In this document: positions 53,549 through 63,458 of the stretch, piece after piece
How positions within the stretch are numbered: the first letter of the stretch is position 1
Layout of the letters: each line of letters starts with the position of its first letter
Source of the DNA: an uncultured Oceanospirillaceae bacterium
GTDB lineage: Bacteria > Pseudomonadota > Gammaproteobacteria > Pseudomonadales > Balneatricaceae
Direction of reading: 5' to 3'
Length of the DNA stretch: 64,000 bases
Assembly: GCA_913057435.1 (NCBI GenBank)
Contig: CAJXNY010000017.1
Span: 1 to 64,000 of the forward strand
Notes under the pieces: generated by a model
Seen by the model: the letters and a program-made list of their open reading frames with translations, nothing else
The model's database searches: none
Told to the model about the DNA's origin: nothing
Made by a program: the position numbers and the translations under genes

Positions 53549-55021
53549 ATGTCTGACAATACTCAGCCACAAGATGAAAACCGTCTGATCGCCGAGCGCC
53601 GTGAAAAACTGGCTGCACTGCGTGAAGCGGGCAATGCTTTCCCGAACGGCTTCCGCCGTGACAGCTATGCGCAGGATCTGCAGGATGCGCACGGCGATAA
53701 GAGCAAAGAAGAGCTGGCTGAAGCAGGCATCAAGGTAAGCATTGCTGGCCGTGTCATGCTGAACCGTGGTGCGTTTATGGTGCTGCAGGATATGAGTGGT
53801 CGTATCCAGCTGTATGTAAACAAAGCGGCCCGGCCGTTTGCGAAAAGCCTGGATCTGGGCGATATCGTGGGTGTAACTGGCGAGCTGCATAAATCGGGTA
53901 AAGGTGATCTGTATGTCGATCTGGGTGAATACCAGCTGCTGACCAAGAGCCTGCGCCCACTGCCTGACAAGCATAAAGGCTTACAGGACACCGAGATGCG
54001 TTACCGTCAGCGTTATGTTGATCTGATCACCAATGAAGAATCCCGTCGAGTGTTCGAGATTCGCTCTAAAGTGGTTTCCGGTATCCGCCGTTTCCTGGAA
54101 GAGCGTCGCTTTATTGAAGCGGAAACACCGATGCTGCAGGTGATTCCGGGTGGCGCTTCTGCCCGCCCATTTGTCACTCATCATAATGCGCTGGACCGTG
54201 ATATGTACCTGCGTATCGCGCCGGAGCTGTACCTCAAACGTCTGGTTGTGGGCGGTGTTGAGCGTGTATTTGAGATCAACCGTAACTTCCGTAATGAAGG
54301 TCTGTCGACGCGTCATAACCCTGAGTTCACCATGCTGGAATTCTACCAGGCCTACGCAGATTTTAATGATCTGATGGACCTGACTGAAGAGATGCTGCGT
54401 AAACTGGCAACCGATGTGCTGGGTAATACGACGCTGACCTACCAGGGTGAAGAGTATGATCTGGCAGCACCGTTTACCCGTATCAGCGTGTTTGACTCTA
54501 TCCTGCAGTACAACCCGGATCTGAGCGCATCGGATATCGACAACATGGATTCTGCCCGTGCTGTTGCTGAAAAGCTGGGTATCCCGCTGAAAGACAGCTA
54601 TGGCCTGGGTAAGGTGCAGATCGAGATCTTCGAGAAAACAGTTGAAGATCGCCTGTCACAGCCGACGTTTATTACTGAGTACCCGGCTGAAGTTTCGCCG
54701 CTGGCACGTCGTAATGATAATGATCCGTTCATCACTGACCGCTTTGAGTTCTTTATCGGTGGTCGTGAAGTTGCCAACGGTTTCTCCGAGTTGAATGACT
54801 CTGAAGACCAGGCTGAGCGTTTCCGCGCTCAGGTGGCAGATAAAGATGCCGGTGATGATGAAGCCATGCACTACGATGATGACTACATCAACGCGCTGGA
54901 ATACGGCCTGCCACCGACTGCCGGTGAAGGTATTGGTATCGACCGCCTGGTGATGTTCTTTGCTGATTGTGATTCTATCCGTGACGTTATCCTGTTCCCG
55001 GCAATGCGCCCACGGGTGTAA
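53549..55021 (+). CDS. lysS: Lysyl-tRNA synthetase
   Basis: Class II LysRS charges tRNA-Lys. The 490-residue protein has an N-terminal OB-fold anticodon domain (about 55-150; [24 protein letters not shown] in pieces) and the class II core with motif 2 [20 protein letters not shown] and motif 3 [13 protein letters not shown]. Length and motifs are canonical. It lies behind prfB; a strong terminator follows. Confidence 0.97.
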   Translation: MSDNTQPQDENRLIAERREKLAALREAGNAFPNGFRRDSYAQDLQDAHGDKSKEELAEAGIKVSIAGRVMLNRGAFMVLQDMSGRIQLYVNKAARPFAKSLDLGDIVGVTGELHKSGKGDLYVDLGEYQLLTKSLRPLPDKHKGLQDTEMRYRQRYVDLITNEESRRVFEIRSKVVSGIRRFLEERRFIEAETPMLQVIPGGASARPFVTHHNALDRDMYLRIAPELYLKRLVVGGVERVFEINRNFRNEGLSTRHNPEFTMLEFYQAYADFNDLMDLTEEMLRKLATDVLGNTTLTYQGEEYDLAAPFTRISVFDSILQYNPDLSASDIDNMDSARAVAEKLGIPLKDSYGLGKVQIEIFEKTVEDRLSQPTFITEYPAEVSPLARRNDNDPFITDRFEFFIGGREVANGFSELNDSEDQAERFRAQVADKDAGDDEAMHYDDDYINALEYGLPPTAGEGIGIDRLVMFFADCDSIRDVILFPAMRPRV

Positions 55022-55042
55022 GCCTGAACGGAGATCGCTGGT

Positions 55043-55070
55043 AAAAAGCCGCGCCTGTCGCGGCTTTTTT
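55043..55070 (+). terminator. Intrinsic terminator after lysS
   Basis: AAAAAGCCGCG (55043-55053) pairs with CGCGGCTTTTT (55059-55069) around CCTGT, followed by T. Strong. Confidence 0.9.
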
Positions 55071-55165
55071 GTACCTGTCAGTTGGCGTTTGCTGATACCT
55101 GATAGCGATAAACCGGGCGGGCAGGTGGTGCTTCGGATAAGGGGTTTGTGTAGTGAGGCGTATAG

Positions 55166-55600
55166 ATGAGCTGGCTGGTTGCTGAAAATAAACGTGATAT
55201 ACCGGGCCGTCGCTGGCTCAGTATTGTGCTGCGCAGTCTGCACCTGCTGGGGATTGCCGGGCTGGCGGGTGGCTACCTGTACGGGTTGCCACTGGCGCAG
55301 TGGTCTGGCTGGCTGGTACTGGCGACGGTCAGTGGTGGCTTGATGGTGGCCAAAGAGATCTACGTAGATGGTATCTGGTTGCTGCAGCTGCGTGGTCAGG
55401 TGATTGTGCTCAAGCTGCTGTTGCTGGCCTGTGCCCATTTCTGGTGGTCGACGCCTCAGGCCTGGGTATATTGTGTGGTGATTCTGGCGTCCGGGCTGAT
55501 TGCCCATGCACCGGGTAAAGTCCGGTATTATTCACTCTGGTATCGCTGTCTGCTTAATCGTGAAGCCTGGCAGGCGATTCAGCATAAGCGGCAAGGTTAA
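55166..55600 (+). CDS. Four-helix integral membrane protein, unknown
   Basis: A 144-residue protein with four hydrophobic segments: about 18-41, 47-65, 76-95 and 99-115. The N- and C-termini are basic and cytoplasmic by the positive-inside rule. The pattern recalls small uncharacterised membrane proteins next to ung in related bacteria. Function unknown. It is 14 bases before ung, so likely co-transcribed. Confidence 0.78.
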   Translation: MSWLVAENKRDIPGRRWLSIVLRSLHLLGIAGLAGGYLYGLPLAQWSGWLVLATVSGGLMVAKEIYVDGIWLLQLRGQVIVLKLLLLACAHFWWSTPQAWVYCVVILASGLIAHAPGKVRYYSLWYRCLLNREAWQAIQHKRQG

Positions 55601-55614
55601 TCTGAGGAATAGTA

Positions 55615-56298
55615 ATGGTACTGGATAACGCGCCGAGCTGGCAGCCTGCGCTGAAAACTGAGTTTGATGCACCTTATATGCAGCAGCTGCGGCAGTTCTT
55701 ACGGGCAGAGAAAGATGTGGGGAAAGTGATTTACCCCCATTCGAGTCACTGGTTTCATGCGCTGGAGGCCACACCTCTGGATCAGGTGAAGGTGGTGATT
55801 CTGGGGCAGGACCCTTATCACCAGCCGGGTCAGGCCCATGGTTTGTGCTTTTCGGTGATGCCGGGGGTTAAAACGCCGCCTTCGCTGGTAAATATGTATA
55901 AAGAACTGGAAACCGATCTGGGTATTGCACCTGCTGGTCATGGTTATCTGGAGAGCTGGGCGACCCAGGGTATTTTACTGCTCAATGCCGTGCTGACGGT
56001 GGAAGACAGTAAGGCTAATGCGCATAAAGGGCGGGGCTGGGAACAGTTTACCGATGCGGTGATCGCGGCAGTCAATGAGCACTGCGAACAGGTGGTTTTC
56101 CTGTTGTGGGGCAGCTACGCCCAGAAGAAAGGAGCGGTGATTGATCGTGATCGCCATCAGGTGTTGCATGCGCCGCATCCATCACCGCTATCGGCTTATC
56201 GAGGCTTTTTTGGCAGTCGACCTTTCAGTCAGACAAATCAGTATCTGGAGCAGGTGGGTAAAACGCCGATCAACTGGCGGTTGCCAGCGCAGGTATAA
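55615..56298 (+). CDS. ung: Uracil-DNA glycosylase
   Basis: Family 1 UNG removes uracil from DNA. The catalytic loop [21 protein letters not shown] (cited in parts) puts D66 as the water-activating residue. The intercalation loop is [20 protein letters not shown], with the catalytic His. The 227-residue length is typical. It follows the small membrane protein gene. Confidence 0.97.
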   Translation: MVLDNAPSWQPALKTEFDAPYMQQLRQFLRAEKDVGKVIYPHSSHWFHALEATPLDQVKVVILGQDPYHQPGQAHGLCFSVMPGVKTPPSLVNMYKELETDLGIAPAGHGYLESWATQGILLLNAVLTVEDSKANAHKGRGWEQFTDAVIAAVNEHCEQVVFLLWGSYAQKKGAVIDRDRHQVLHAPHPSPLSAYRGFFGSRPFSQTNQYLEQVGKTPINWRLPAQV

Positions 56299-56323
56299 GG
56301 TCTGGTTATGGTGTTGCCGCAGG

Positions 56324-57010
56324 TTAAGGCTCAGTGTGTCGGATCTGGCTGGTGCAGCACTTTTTGAATTTCTGACCACTGCCGCAGGGACAGGGATCAT
56401 TACGTCCGGTATTGCGCTGTGGGTTTCTGGCCTGTTGACTCTGTTGCTGGAAGGCATCAAACAGTCGATGGCCGAGCTGGGCGGTTGCGTGCAGTCGGGT
56501 TGAAAGCAGGTTCTGCGCGTCTTCCCGGCTGATTCTGTCATCCAGAGGGGTGGGTGTGCTGTCGTCGGCGCACAGGCGCATACAGAGCAGCAAGGTGCCA
56601 CTGAGAGTACGTTCATCCTGAGGGCTGGCAAAGCGTGCCAGTGCTTCCTGCCACAGATTGTGCAGCCAGTCGTGACCGGCCAGGTAGCCCTGGCAGAAAG
56701 CGCTCAGTGAATCGGGGTTATGTTGCCACGCTGGCAGGTTCAGCGTTGGCTGTTTGTTCTGCCAGTGCCAGTGGTTATACAGAGCAACCAGTGCTTCGCG
56801 TTGCTCGGCATTGAGGCCCTGTTCAGGTGGACTGATCCAGACGGCGTTCAGCCACTCGTCTGGCATAACCAGGCTGGGCGCGCTGCTGGCGGCCAGCAGG
56901 AAACCATAGCTGCGTTCCAGCCCCAGTTGCTCGTGCAGTGCGGGCTGTTGCATAAACAGCTGGGTGTAGCGGGCGTCGTGATGCTGGGGCAGCTGATTGA
57001 TGGTTTCCAT
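56324..57010 (-). CDS. YecA/UPF0149-family protein with SEC-C zinc motif
   Basis: A 228-residue protein. The N-terminal two thirds match UPF0149/YecA (helical; GYLAGHDWL near the centre). The C-terminus holds the SEC-C zinc motif NDPCPCGSGQKFKKCC. SEC-C domains bind Zn and contact SecB or ribosomes. The exact role of YecA-like proteins is unclear. ygfZ lies 20 bases upstream on the same strand, suggesting one operon with psd. Confidence 0.92.
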   Translation of the reverse strand: METINQLPQHHDARYTQLFMQQPALHEQLGLERSYGFLLAASSAPSLVMPDEWLNAVWISPPEQGLNAEQREALVALYNHWHWQNKQPTLNLPAWQHNPDSLSAFCQGYLAGHDWLHNLWQEALARFASPQDERTLSGTLLLCMRLCADDSTPTPLDDRISREDAQNLLSTRLHATAQLGHRLFDAFQQQSQQARNPQRNTGRNDPCPCGSGQKFKKCCTSQIRHTEP

Positions 57011-57030
57011 AATGACCTGTCCTTGTGGTG

Positions 57031-58056
57031 TTAGCGTTTACGTTCGAACATTTCAGGGTCCAGCTCATAGGGTAGCGGCAGCAGCTCCAGGGTTGGGCCG
57101 TTCTGGCTATTGAGCATCAGTGAGTGGTTGTCGGCCTGTTCCTTGGTGATAACGGCGAGTAATTCGAACTGACTGTCATTTACCGGTGCTGCCAGCAGGA
57201 CCTGCCCTACTTTTTCCCGTTGTGAGCTGTGCAAATAGCTGCCAATCGCCGGCAGCTGGTCGCTGCTGACCAGTGCGCGGAACATGCACTTATTTAGTTT
57301 GCCGCGATGTTGCAGCCGGGTAACAATCTCCTGGCCGGTGTAGCAGCCTTTACTGAAGGAAACCCCCTCCAGCGCCTGCAGGTTGGTCATCTGCGGGATG
57401 TAGTGGTCTGCGCTGGCGGCGCGCAGATCAGGAATGCCAGCCTGAATCTCCTGCAGCTCCCATTGTTCAGTGCTGCCCATCGCGGCACTGTCGAGCAGGT
57501 TGGGCAGTAACTCAATGGCTTCCGATACCGGCAACCAGAGCTCATAGCGTTTCCCCGGCAGTTTGACAACCAGTCGCTGGCCGCTGCGCAGCGTGCCGTT
57601 AACCTCGCTGGGCGCGCGATCCATCAGCCGTTCAACCAGAGTGGTAGCACCCAGGCCGCTGAGGCCCAGGCCGACAACCTGTTCGCTCAGGTCTGTGGTT
57701 TCGGCCTTGGAGAAGATGATGTATTTATTCAGGTTCGTCTGAGCCTGCTCGCGAAGTTCGGCGCTCAGGCGCAGCCAGTAGCCACCTTCAACCGCCATCA
57801 GGCGATAGAGGGCCAGCATGGCGCCCTTGATGGTGCAATGGGCTCCCAGGCCGCTGCCTCGCTGGTCCAGTTCTGCGATATCGCAGGTCAGCTGGCCTTG
57901 CAGGAACTTTTGGCTATCAGGGCCGATCACGCTGATAACCTGCTGATGGATTAGCGGGGTGATCAGGGTTTTATTCTGGGTCGCGCTGGTACTGAGACGG
58001 TGTTCGCCGTGTAGTATCGCGCCTGCATTTTCAAGTGCTTGCAACCAGTTATTCAT
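57031..58056 (-). CDS. ygfZ: Folate-dependent Fe-S protein YgfZ
   Basis: YgfZ uses tetrahydrofolate to help make or repair Fe-S clusters in selected enzymes. The 341-residue product has the GcvT-like fold and the conserved KGCYTGQE motif (about 230-237 from the chosen start). The start at 58056 is preceded by AGGAG; the frame is open to 58149 but that part overlaps psd and does not look like the family. It is 15 bases after psd and 20 before the YecA-like gene. Confidence 0.94.
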   Translation of the reverse strand: MNNWLQALENAGAILHGEHRLSTSATQNKTLITPLIHQQVISVIGPDSQKFLQGQLTCDIAELDQRGSGLGAHCTIKGAMLALYRLMAVEGGYWLRLSAELREQAQTNLNKYIIFSKAETTDLSEQVVGLGLSGLGATTLVERLMDRAPSEVNGTLRSGQRLVVKLPGKRYELWLPVSEAIELLPNLLDSAAMGSTEQWELQEIQAGIPDLRAASADHYIPQMTNLQALEGVSFSKGCYTGQEIVTRLQHRGKLNKCMFRALVSSDQLPAIGSYLHSSQREKVGQVLLAAPVNDSQFELLAVITKEQADNHSLMLNSQNGPTLELLPLPYELDPEMFERKR

Positions 58057-58070
58057 AAATCGATCTCCTG

Positions 58071-58937
58071 TCAGGCATCGGTGCCTGTAACGGTGGCAAG
58101 GCGCTGACCCAGCTGGATAGAGCCCCCTGCCTGATGTTCCTGTTGCCACTGAATGGCATCCTGGCCAAACAGTAATACCACAGTTGAGCCCAGTTTAAAG
58201 CGGCCCATCTCTTCACCTTTGGCCAGCTTGATGCTGCTTTGCTGGTTGTGGAACTGTTGGTGCTGTGGCGTTGTCGGTGGTGGTGCAATCTGGCCACCCC
58301 AGACGGTCTCGATACCCGCAACAATCATTGCGCCAACCAGAATCATGGCCATAGGGCCGTGTTCGGTATCAAAAATGGCCACCAGACGCTCGTTGCGAGC
58401 AAACAACTGATCGACGTTTTCTGCCGTAGTCTGGTTAACGGAGTACAGATCACCGGGGACATAGATGGTCTGGCGCAGCACGCCATCACAGGGCATATGA
58501 ACGCGATGGTAATCTCTAGGTGACAGGTAGATGGTGGCAAAGCTGCCATTTTTAAACTGCTGTGCCAGGTCCAGATCACCGCCAAGCAGGGTGGTCAGGC
58601 CGTAACCACGGCCTTTAGCCTGGAATATGCGCTCGTTATTAATCGGGCCTAGCTGGCTGAAGGCACCATCCGCTGGGCTGACAATGGCCTCAGGTGCATC
58701 ATCAACCGTGCGCACGCCAGGTTTGAGGGCGCGGGTAAAAAAAGCATTGAAGGTTGGGTAGGCGGTTGGCTCGCTTTCCAGTGCTTCCTGCATATTGATC
58801 TGGTACTTGCGGGCAAAGACCTTGATAAAGGTGTTTTTTACCCAGCTGGCGCGACAGTCGGCCAGCAGGCCAACCAGGCGGGATAGAGCATGTTGTGGCA
58901 GCAGGTGTTGCAGTGCGATAAACAGTGTGTCTTTCAA
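58071..58937 (-). CDS. psd: Phosphatidylserine decarboxylase
   Basis: Psd makes phosphatidylethanolamine at the inner membrane. The protein is made as a 288-residue proenzyme; the LGST motif (FKLGSTVVLLFG, near residue 253) is the self-cleavage site that leaves the pyruvoyl group on the small chain. The PADGAFSQLG and DYHRVHMPCDG segments are also canonical. It is followed by ygfZ and preceded by a rhodanese gene, the layout known in Pseudomonas. Confidence 0.96.
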   Translation of the reverse strand: MKDTLFIALQHLLPQHALSRLVGLLADCRASWVKNTFIKVFARKYQINMQEALESEPTAYPTFNAFFTRALKPGVRTVDDAPEAIVSPADGAFSQLGPINNERIFQAKGRGYGLTTLLGGDLDLAQQFKNGSFATIYLSPRDYHRVHMPCDGVLRQTIYVPGDLYSVNQTTAENVDQLFARNERLVAIFDTEHGPMAMILVGAMIVAGIETVWGGQIAPPPTTPQHQQFHNQQSSIKLAKGEEMGRFKLGSTVVLLFGQDAIQWQQEHQAGGSIQLGQRLATVTGTDA

Positions 58938-58970
58938 TGTGTCAGGTCCATAAACAGAAAGAGGGCCAGT

Positions 58971-59783
58971 TCAGTGTTCAACCGGCGTGTCAGGGTGGTT
59001 GCCCCATTCAAACCAGGAGCCGTCGTAACAGCGTACCTGAGTGAACCCAAGGTGCCGGGCGACCAGGTAGGTCAGGCCGGATCGGCGGTGGGTCTGGCAG
59101 TGAGTGATAATGCTTTTGTCCGGAGTAATCCCTTGTGCTGCCAGCAGGGCGAGCAGGCTGTTGCGAGATTTAATACGAAGGTTGTTGTCCGGGTCCAGCG
59201 CATCGGTCCATTCAAACCAGCAGGCGCCGGGGATATGGCCACCTTTCTGGGCGTTTATAATTTTTTCGCCATCGTATTCGGCTTTGGAGCGCGCATCCCA
59301 GATACAGCTATCAGGGTTGTTCTGCTGACTGTTGATAAAGGCGATATCGGCCAGTAACGCAGGATTGATGTGCGCCTCAAAAGTGCCAGACTGCGCAGTG
59401 TTATTGATCGTTTCCAGTGGCAGAGAAGCTGCTTTCCAGCTGTTCAGTAAACCATTGAGGAATGAGCAATCGGTATGGCCGACACAATGCAGTGTCCAGA
59501 TCATCCGCCCGGCCAGCGCGCCGTTCTGGTCATCATAAACGACAACCTGGCGTCCTTTGCTAAGGCCCAGTTCGCTGAATAACTCACTTAACTGGCTGCT
59601 ATTCGGGAGTTTGTTTGGTATCGGTTGCTGGCCGCAAAGCAGGCGGGCAGGGTCCAGGCGAATAGCGCCGGGTACGTGACCGAGCTGGTAGTTGTCTTCG
59701 CTGCTCAGATCCAGAATCAGCAAGGCTGGATTGTCCAGTTCTGCTGCCAGCTGGGATGGTTCAATGACAAGCGGGAGTGGCAT
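58971..59783 (-). CDS. rhdA: Thiosulfate sulfurtransferase (RhdA-like rhodanese)
   Basis: A 270-residue tandem-rhodanese protein. The N-terminal domain (about 1-125) is structural; the C-terminal domain has the active-site loop CQTHRRSGLTYL, with the persulfide Cys near residue 230. It closely resembles Azotobacter RhdA (CQTHHRS), a thiosulfate:cyanide sulfurtransferase. Its place before psd repeats the Pseudomonas arrangement. The Cys-Gln-Thr-His loop differs from SseA-type mercaptopyruvate enzymes. Confidence 0.9.
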   Translation of the reverse strand: MPLPLVIEPSQLAAELDNPALLILDLSSEDNYQLGHVPGAIRLDPARLLCGQQPIPNKLPNSSQLSELFSELGLSKGRQVVVYDDQNGALAGRMIWTLHCVGHTDCSFLNGLLNSWKAASLPLETINNTAQSGTFEAHINPALLADIAFINSQQNNPDSCIWDARSKAEYDGEKIINAQKGGHIPGACWFEWTDALDPDNNLRIKSRNSLLALLAAQGITPDKSIITHCQTHRRSGLTYLVARHLGFTQVRCYDGSWFEWGNHPDTPVEH

Positions 59784-59852
59784 GCCGGGCCCCTGATTTA
59801 ACGATGATGGAACCTCGCATCATAACCTGCCGTTGGGGTGGCGACAAACGTA

Positions 59853-59878
59853 AACAGGCTCCGTTGCGGGAGCCTGTT
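59853..59878 (-). terminator. Terminator of the HDOD gene
   Basis: AACAGGCTCC (59853-59862) pairs with GGAGCCTGTT (59869-59878) around six bases. On the minus strand TTTACGTTTG follows, a broken T run. Confidence 0.6.
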
Positions 59879-59904
59879 ATGTTGTTGTGCCTGGTTGCTG
59901 CAGG

Positions 59905-61605
59905 TCAGCTTTTACCGGTCATCCGTTTCAGTGACAGCGTTGCCGCTGAGCACAGGTAGCGGAAGCGTTCGTGGTGGAAGCTTGCCAGAATGGCATCATT
60001 GGCCGGGCTGTCGATATGTATCAGGCCAACCGCTTTGTTATCTAGCAAGATAGACATCAACATAGTGCCGTCGGCAGGGATCAGAGGGTGGTAGGCCTCA
60101 GGCAGCATGCGCAGCATCTCGGCACGATTTGGCTGAGTGATCCAGATACAGCTGGTTTTCTCTGTCAGTCGTTTGAACAGGCTGGGTACGTTCAGCTCAA
60201 AGTGCAGGTCTTCCAGTGGAAAATCCGGATTCATACCTAGCGATGTGCCGACCTGCATGGTGCGTTTGGAGGGCTGAACACGGTGGAAGATCACCCGCTT
60301 CATGCCCAGGCCGCGATGCAGGCCCTGGATCAGGGCCTGGAGTATATGGCGTGGCTCGGTATAAGCAGCATGGCCCTTGAGGAAGCGTTGTGCGGTATTG
60401 GCGTAAATATTCTGATCGCTAAACGCTGGAGCGGGTGGCTCTGCCTGAGTAATCTGCGCAGGTGCAGGCGTTTCTGTTGTGGTGTTCTGTGCTGCGGGTG
60501 GTTGCAGAGTGGTTTTGCTTACAACGGGGGCTGACAGCTCTGCGCTGGTCTGTTCACGTGGCTGAATAGGCTCGAGGGCTGTTTTCAGATATTGCTTGGC
60601 TTCCCGTGGTGATAGCTTGTAATGGGACTGAATACTTGAAGGTAATAGCAGCATTTCTGCAGCGGGTGTCAGGGTGCCTGGTACATGATACTGGCGTGAA
60701 GAGGTGACACAGTTCTGATGTAGTTCAGCGGCGGTGTGATCCAGTTCCGCTTTGAGGAAATCATTAAAGACCTCGACAACGCGAATGCTTTTTGGGTGAT
60801 TCCAGCTAAGCGGTACGGTAAATGCGAGCCAATTGGCAATTTTTACCGGGAAGAATTTCTGCTGTACCAGGTGGTTTGTGGCACGGGTTTCTTCCTGACT
60901 CAGCCGTGCGTCATCCGTTGCGCGCAAGTTGAGATTAATCAACTGCTCACGACTGGGGGATTTTTCGTGATCCAGACTTTCTGAGGCCAGCGGAGAGAGT
61001 TGCCAGGTATCAATGAGGGCGCGGGACAGTTCCTGGATAGTACAACCCAGTACATCGGTTTCGGCCAGTACATTGTCGATGCCTTCTTCGCGCATCTTGA
61101 CCTGGATCTTGCTCATATGCAGAGGTGCGTGTAACCACAGTGCCCAGTGACCTATACCGTAGAACAACGCGGCCAGGTAGGTTTCTTCGGCAAATAGCGC
61201 GTTGCGCTTATGGCTCAGGTAAAACGCCTGGGCTGCCGCGTGGTGGCTATTCGCGATGGCGCGAAAATACATCTTCTGCGCCACACTGGTTGGGTTCAGT
61301 TTTAACGCGGGAACACTGTGCACCGCCTCGGTAATATTATCCATGCCCAGACTGTGTACAGCGTGATCCAGCCCGGTAACTTCAGATCCTTTGAGATGAT
61401 GCAGCGCCGCAGCCTTACGGACAATGGCCAGAGCCAGAACGGGGTCGAGCCGGATCAGCTTGCTCAGTTCTGCAAGCGTGGTAGCGTCGCTGCGCAATTT
61501 CTTGCGCAGTTTCATCTGGATACTGTTGCGAACTGAGAGTGGCTTGTCTTTTAGAAAAGCCACCCAGGTGTCGATCCCCTGTGGGGTGTCTACTGCTGCG
61601 TTCAT
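59905..61605 (-). CDS. HDOD-domain protein with C-terminal GAF-like domain
   Basis: A 566-residue cytoplasmic protein. HDOD domain: about 15-220 (LAELSKLIRLDPVLALAIVRKAA, in parts; GLDHAVHSLGMDNI). A low-complexity linker rich in Ala, Pro and Thr covers about 350-410. The C-terminal part (about 430-560) is GAF-like, with the pattern HRVQPSKRTMQVGTSLGMN. HDOD proteins act in signalling, often linked to c-di-GMP or chemotaxis. Its partner is unknown; the gene is alone between rsgA and rhdA. Confidence 0.88.
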   Translation of the reverse strand: MNAAVDTPQGIDTWVAFLKDKPLSVRNSIQMKLRKKLRSDATTLAELSKLIRLDPVLALAIVRKAAALHHLKGSEVTGLDHAVHSLGMDNITEAVHSVPALKLNPTSVAQKMYFRAIANSHHAAAQAFYLSHKRNALFAEETYLAALFYGIGHWALWLHAPLHMSKIQVKMREEGIDNVLAETDVLGCTIQELSRALIDTWQLSPLASESLDHEKSPSREQLINLNLRATDDARLSQEETRATNHLVQQKFFPVKIANWLAFTVPLSWNHPKSIRVVEVFNDFLKAELDHTAAELHQNCVTSSRQYHVPGTLTPAAEMLLLPSSIQSHYKLSPREAKQYLKTALEPIQPREQTSAELSAPVVSKTTLQPPAAQNTTTETPAPAQITQAEPPAPAFSDQNIYANTAQRFLKGHAAYTEPRHILQALIQGLHRGLGMKRVIFHRVQPSKRTMQVGTSLGMNPDFPLEDLHFELNVPSLFKRLTEKTSCIWITQPNRAEMLRMLPEAYHPLIPADGTMLMSILLDNKAVGLIHIDSPANDAILASFHHERFRYLCSAATLSLKRMTGKS

Positions 61606-61658
61606 AAGGTTTACTTGCTTCTCCGGGCAAGTTAAGTTCCTGGCGGATGTCGGGCTCG

Positions 61659-62699
61659 TCAGGATCTGATCGTTTTTGTCTGTTCTTCTAGCGCTGACAG
61701 TATATGCCAGTAACTGGCCCAGCGGGCTTCACTTATTTTGCCTTCAGCGACGGCATCTTTAAAGATACAACCGGGTTCTTTCTGGTGGTTACAGTCACGG
61801 AAACGACAGGTGCCGGCAAAATCGCTGAATTCAGTAAATCCACTCATCAGATCCTCAGGCTCTATATGCCAGAGAGCAAATTCCCGAATTCCTGGGGAAT
61901 CAATCAGATCGCCACCGCTGGGGAAGTGAAACAGCCGGGCAGTCGTGGTTGTGTGTTTGCCTTTACGCGTCTGTTCCGACAGTGCGCCGGTCTTCAGATC
62001 AACGCCAGGTAGCAGGGCATTGATCAGTGAAGATTTACCAACACCGGACTGGCCAACAAATACACTGATGCGATTATTCAGTGTTTGGGTCAGCTCTTCC
62101 AGCCCTGCTTTGCTGGAAGCTGATGCATGTAGTACCTGATAACCAATATCACGGTAGGACTGGGTCAGGTTATCCAGCTGCTGGCGGTTATCGTCAGTTA
62201 GCAGATCTGCTTTATTTATCAGCAGAATGGGCTCAATGTCACTCAGCTCAGCGGCCACGAGGTAGCGGTCGACCAGGTTGGCAAAGGGTTCCGGTTCAAC
62301 CGCAATGGTAATGACAATAAAGTCGATATTGGCAGCCACTGGCTTTAGCTCGCCGTGGTTGTTGGGCCGCATCAGCGCCCCTTTACGGGGCAGGGCTGCG
62401 ACGACAACGCCATGCTCTTTGCCCGCGCGCCAGATGACCCTGTCACCGGTAACCAGCTGCCCCAGGTGGGTACGCATATGGCAACGGATGATTTCACCGC
62501 TACGCTCACCCTCAAGTGCTTCAACGTCTACCTGACGGCCAAAGTGAGAGATGATCAGGCCCTGTTGTTCGGGCCCCAGATCGCCGCCTTCCAGCGCTGC
62601 ATCAAGCTTTTCATCACGCTTTGAAGCACGCTCTGTGCGCTCCTGCTGTATTTTATCTATACGCCAGGCCTGGCGGCGGTTCACTTTTCGTTTTGCCAT
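61659..62699 (-). CDS. rsgA: Ribosome small-subunit GTPase RsgA
   Basis: RsgA is a circularly permuted GTPase that matures the 30S subunit. The 346-residue protein has an OB-fold (about 55-130), then G4 NKADLL, G1 GQSGVGKSSLINALL and G3 DSPGI in permuted order, and a C-terminal zinc finger with C-x5-C-x-H pattern (CRFRDCNHQKEPGC). It is divergent from orn, as commonly seen in gammaproteobacteria. Confidence 0.96.
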   Translation of the reverse strand: MAKRKVNRRQAWRIDKIQQERTERASKRDEKLDAALEGGDLGPEQQGLIISHFGRQVDVEALEGERSGEIIRCHMRTHLGQLVTGDRVIWRAGKEHGVVVAALPRKGALMRPNNHGELKPVAANIDFIVITIAVEPEPFANLVDRYLVAAELSDIEPILLINKADLLTDDNRQQLDNLTQSYRDIGYQVLHASASSKAGLEELTQTLNNRISVFVGQSGVGKSSLINALLPGVDLKTGALSEQTRKGKHTTTTARLFHFPSGGDLIDSPGIREFALWHIEPEDLMSGFTEFSDFAGTCRFRDCNHQKEPGCIFKDAVAEGKISEARWASYWHILSALEEQTKTIRS

Positions 62700-62903
62700 A
62701 GGGGTGCTATTTACCTCACTAGCGCCTGTTATCGACTTGTTGACCCGAAGCTTGAGTTTAAAACTGAATCTCGCAGTTTAATTAACCTGCTCAACATTAG
62801 TGGCCCAGGTCAAAGCTGAGTTATTCTATTACACATCATACTGAATACGGGTGTGTTTTCTATGATCGTGAAAATACGCTCAAAATAATGGGGAGATTCG
62901 CGC

Positions 62904-63446
62904 ATGGCGCAAAAACAGAACCTGATCTGGGTTGATCTTGAAATGACCGGGCTTAACCCGGAACGGGATCAGATCATCGAGATCGCTACAATCGTGACCG
63001 ATGCGCACCTGAATGTGCTGGCTGAAGGGCCTGCTATGGCTATTTTTGCGACGGATGAACTGCTGGATGGCATGGATGAGTGGTGCACCACGCATCATGG
63101 TGCATCAGGCCTTACGCAGCGGGTTAAAGACAGCAAAATATCGGCACTGGAAGCTGAGGCGAAAACAATGGAGTTTTTAGCGCCGTGGGTTGAGCAGGGT
63201 GCGTCGCCGTTATGTGGGAATAGTGTGCACCAGGATCGTCGTTTCCTGGTGAAATATATGCCAAAGCTGGAAGCTTACTGCCACTACCGAAATATTGATG
63301 TGAGCACGGTAAAAGAGCTGGCAAAGCGCTGGGCACCGGATATGGCCAATGGCCTGAAAAAACAGGGTGCGCATCTGGCGCTGGATGATATCCGTGAATC
63401 CATCGAAGAGCTGAAATACTACCGCGAGCACTTTTTTAAATTCTGA
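62904..63446 (+). CDS. orn: Oligoribonuclease
   Basis: Orn degrades 2-5-mer RNA and pGpG from c-di-GMP turnover. The 180-residue protein is the DEDDh exonuclease: Exo[15 protein letters not shown], Exo[13 protein letters not shown], Exo[13 protein letters not shown]. Length is canonical. GGGGAG precedes the ATG. It would finish c-di-GMP breakdown begun by the EAL protein elsewhere in the window. Confidence 0.97.
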   Translation: MAQKQNLIWVDLEMTGLNPERDQIIEIATIVTDAHLNVLAEGPAMAIFATDELLDGMDEWCTTHHGASGLTQRVKDSKISALEAEAKTMEFLAPWVEQGASPLCGNSVHQDRRFLVKYMPKLEAYCHYRNIDVSTVKELAKRWAPDMANGLKKQGAHLALDDIRESIEELKYYREHFFKF

Positions 63447-63458
63447 ACCCGTCGCGCT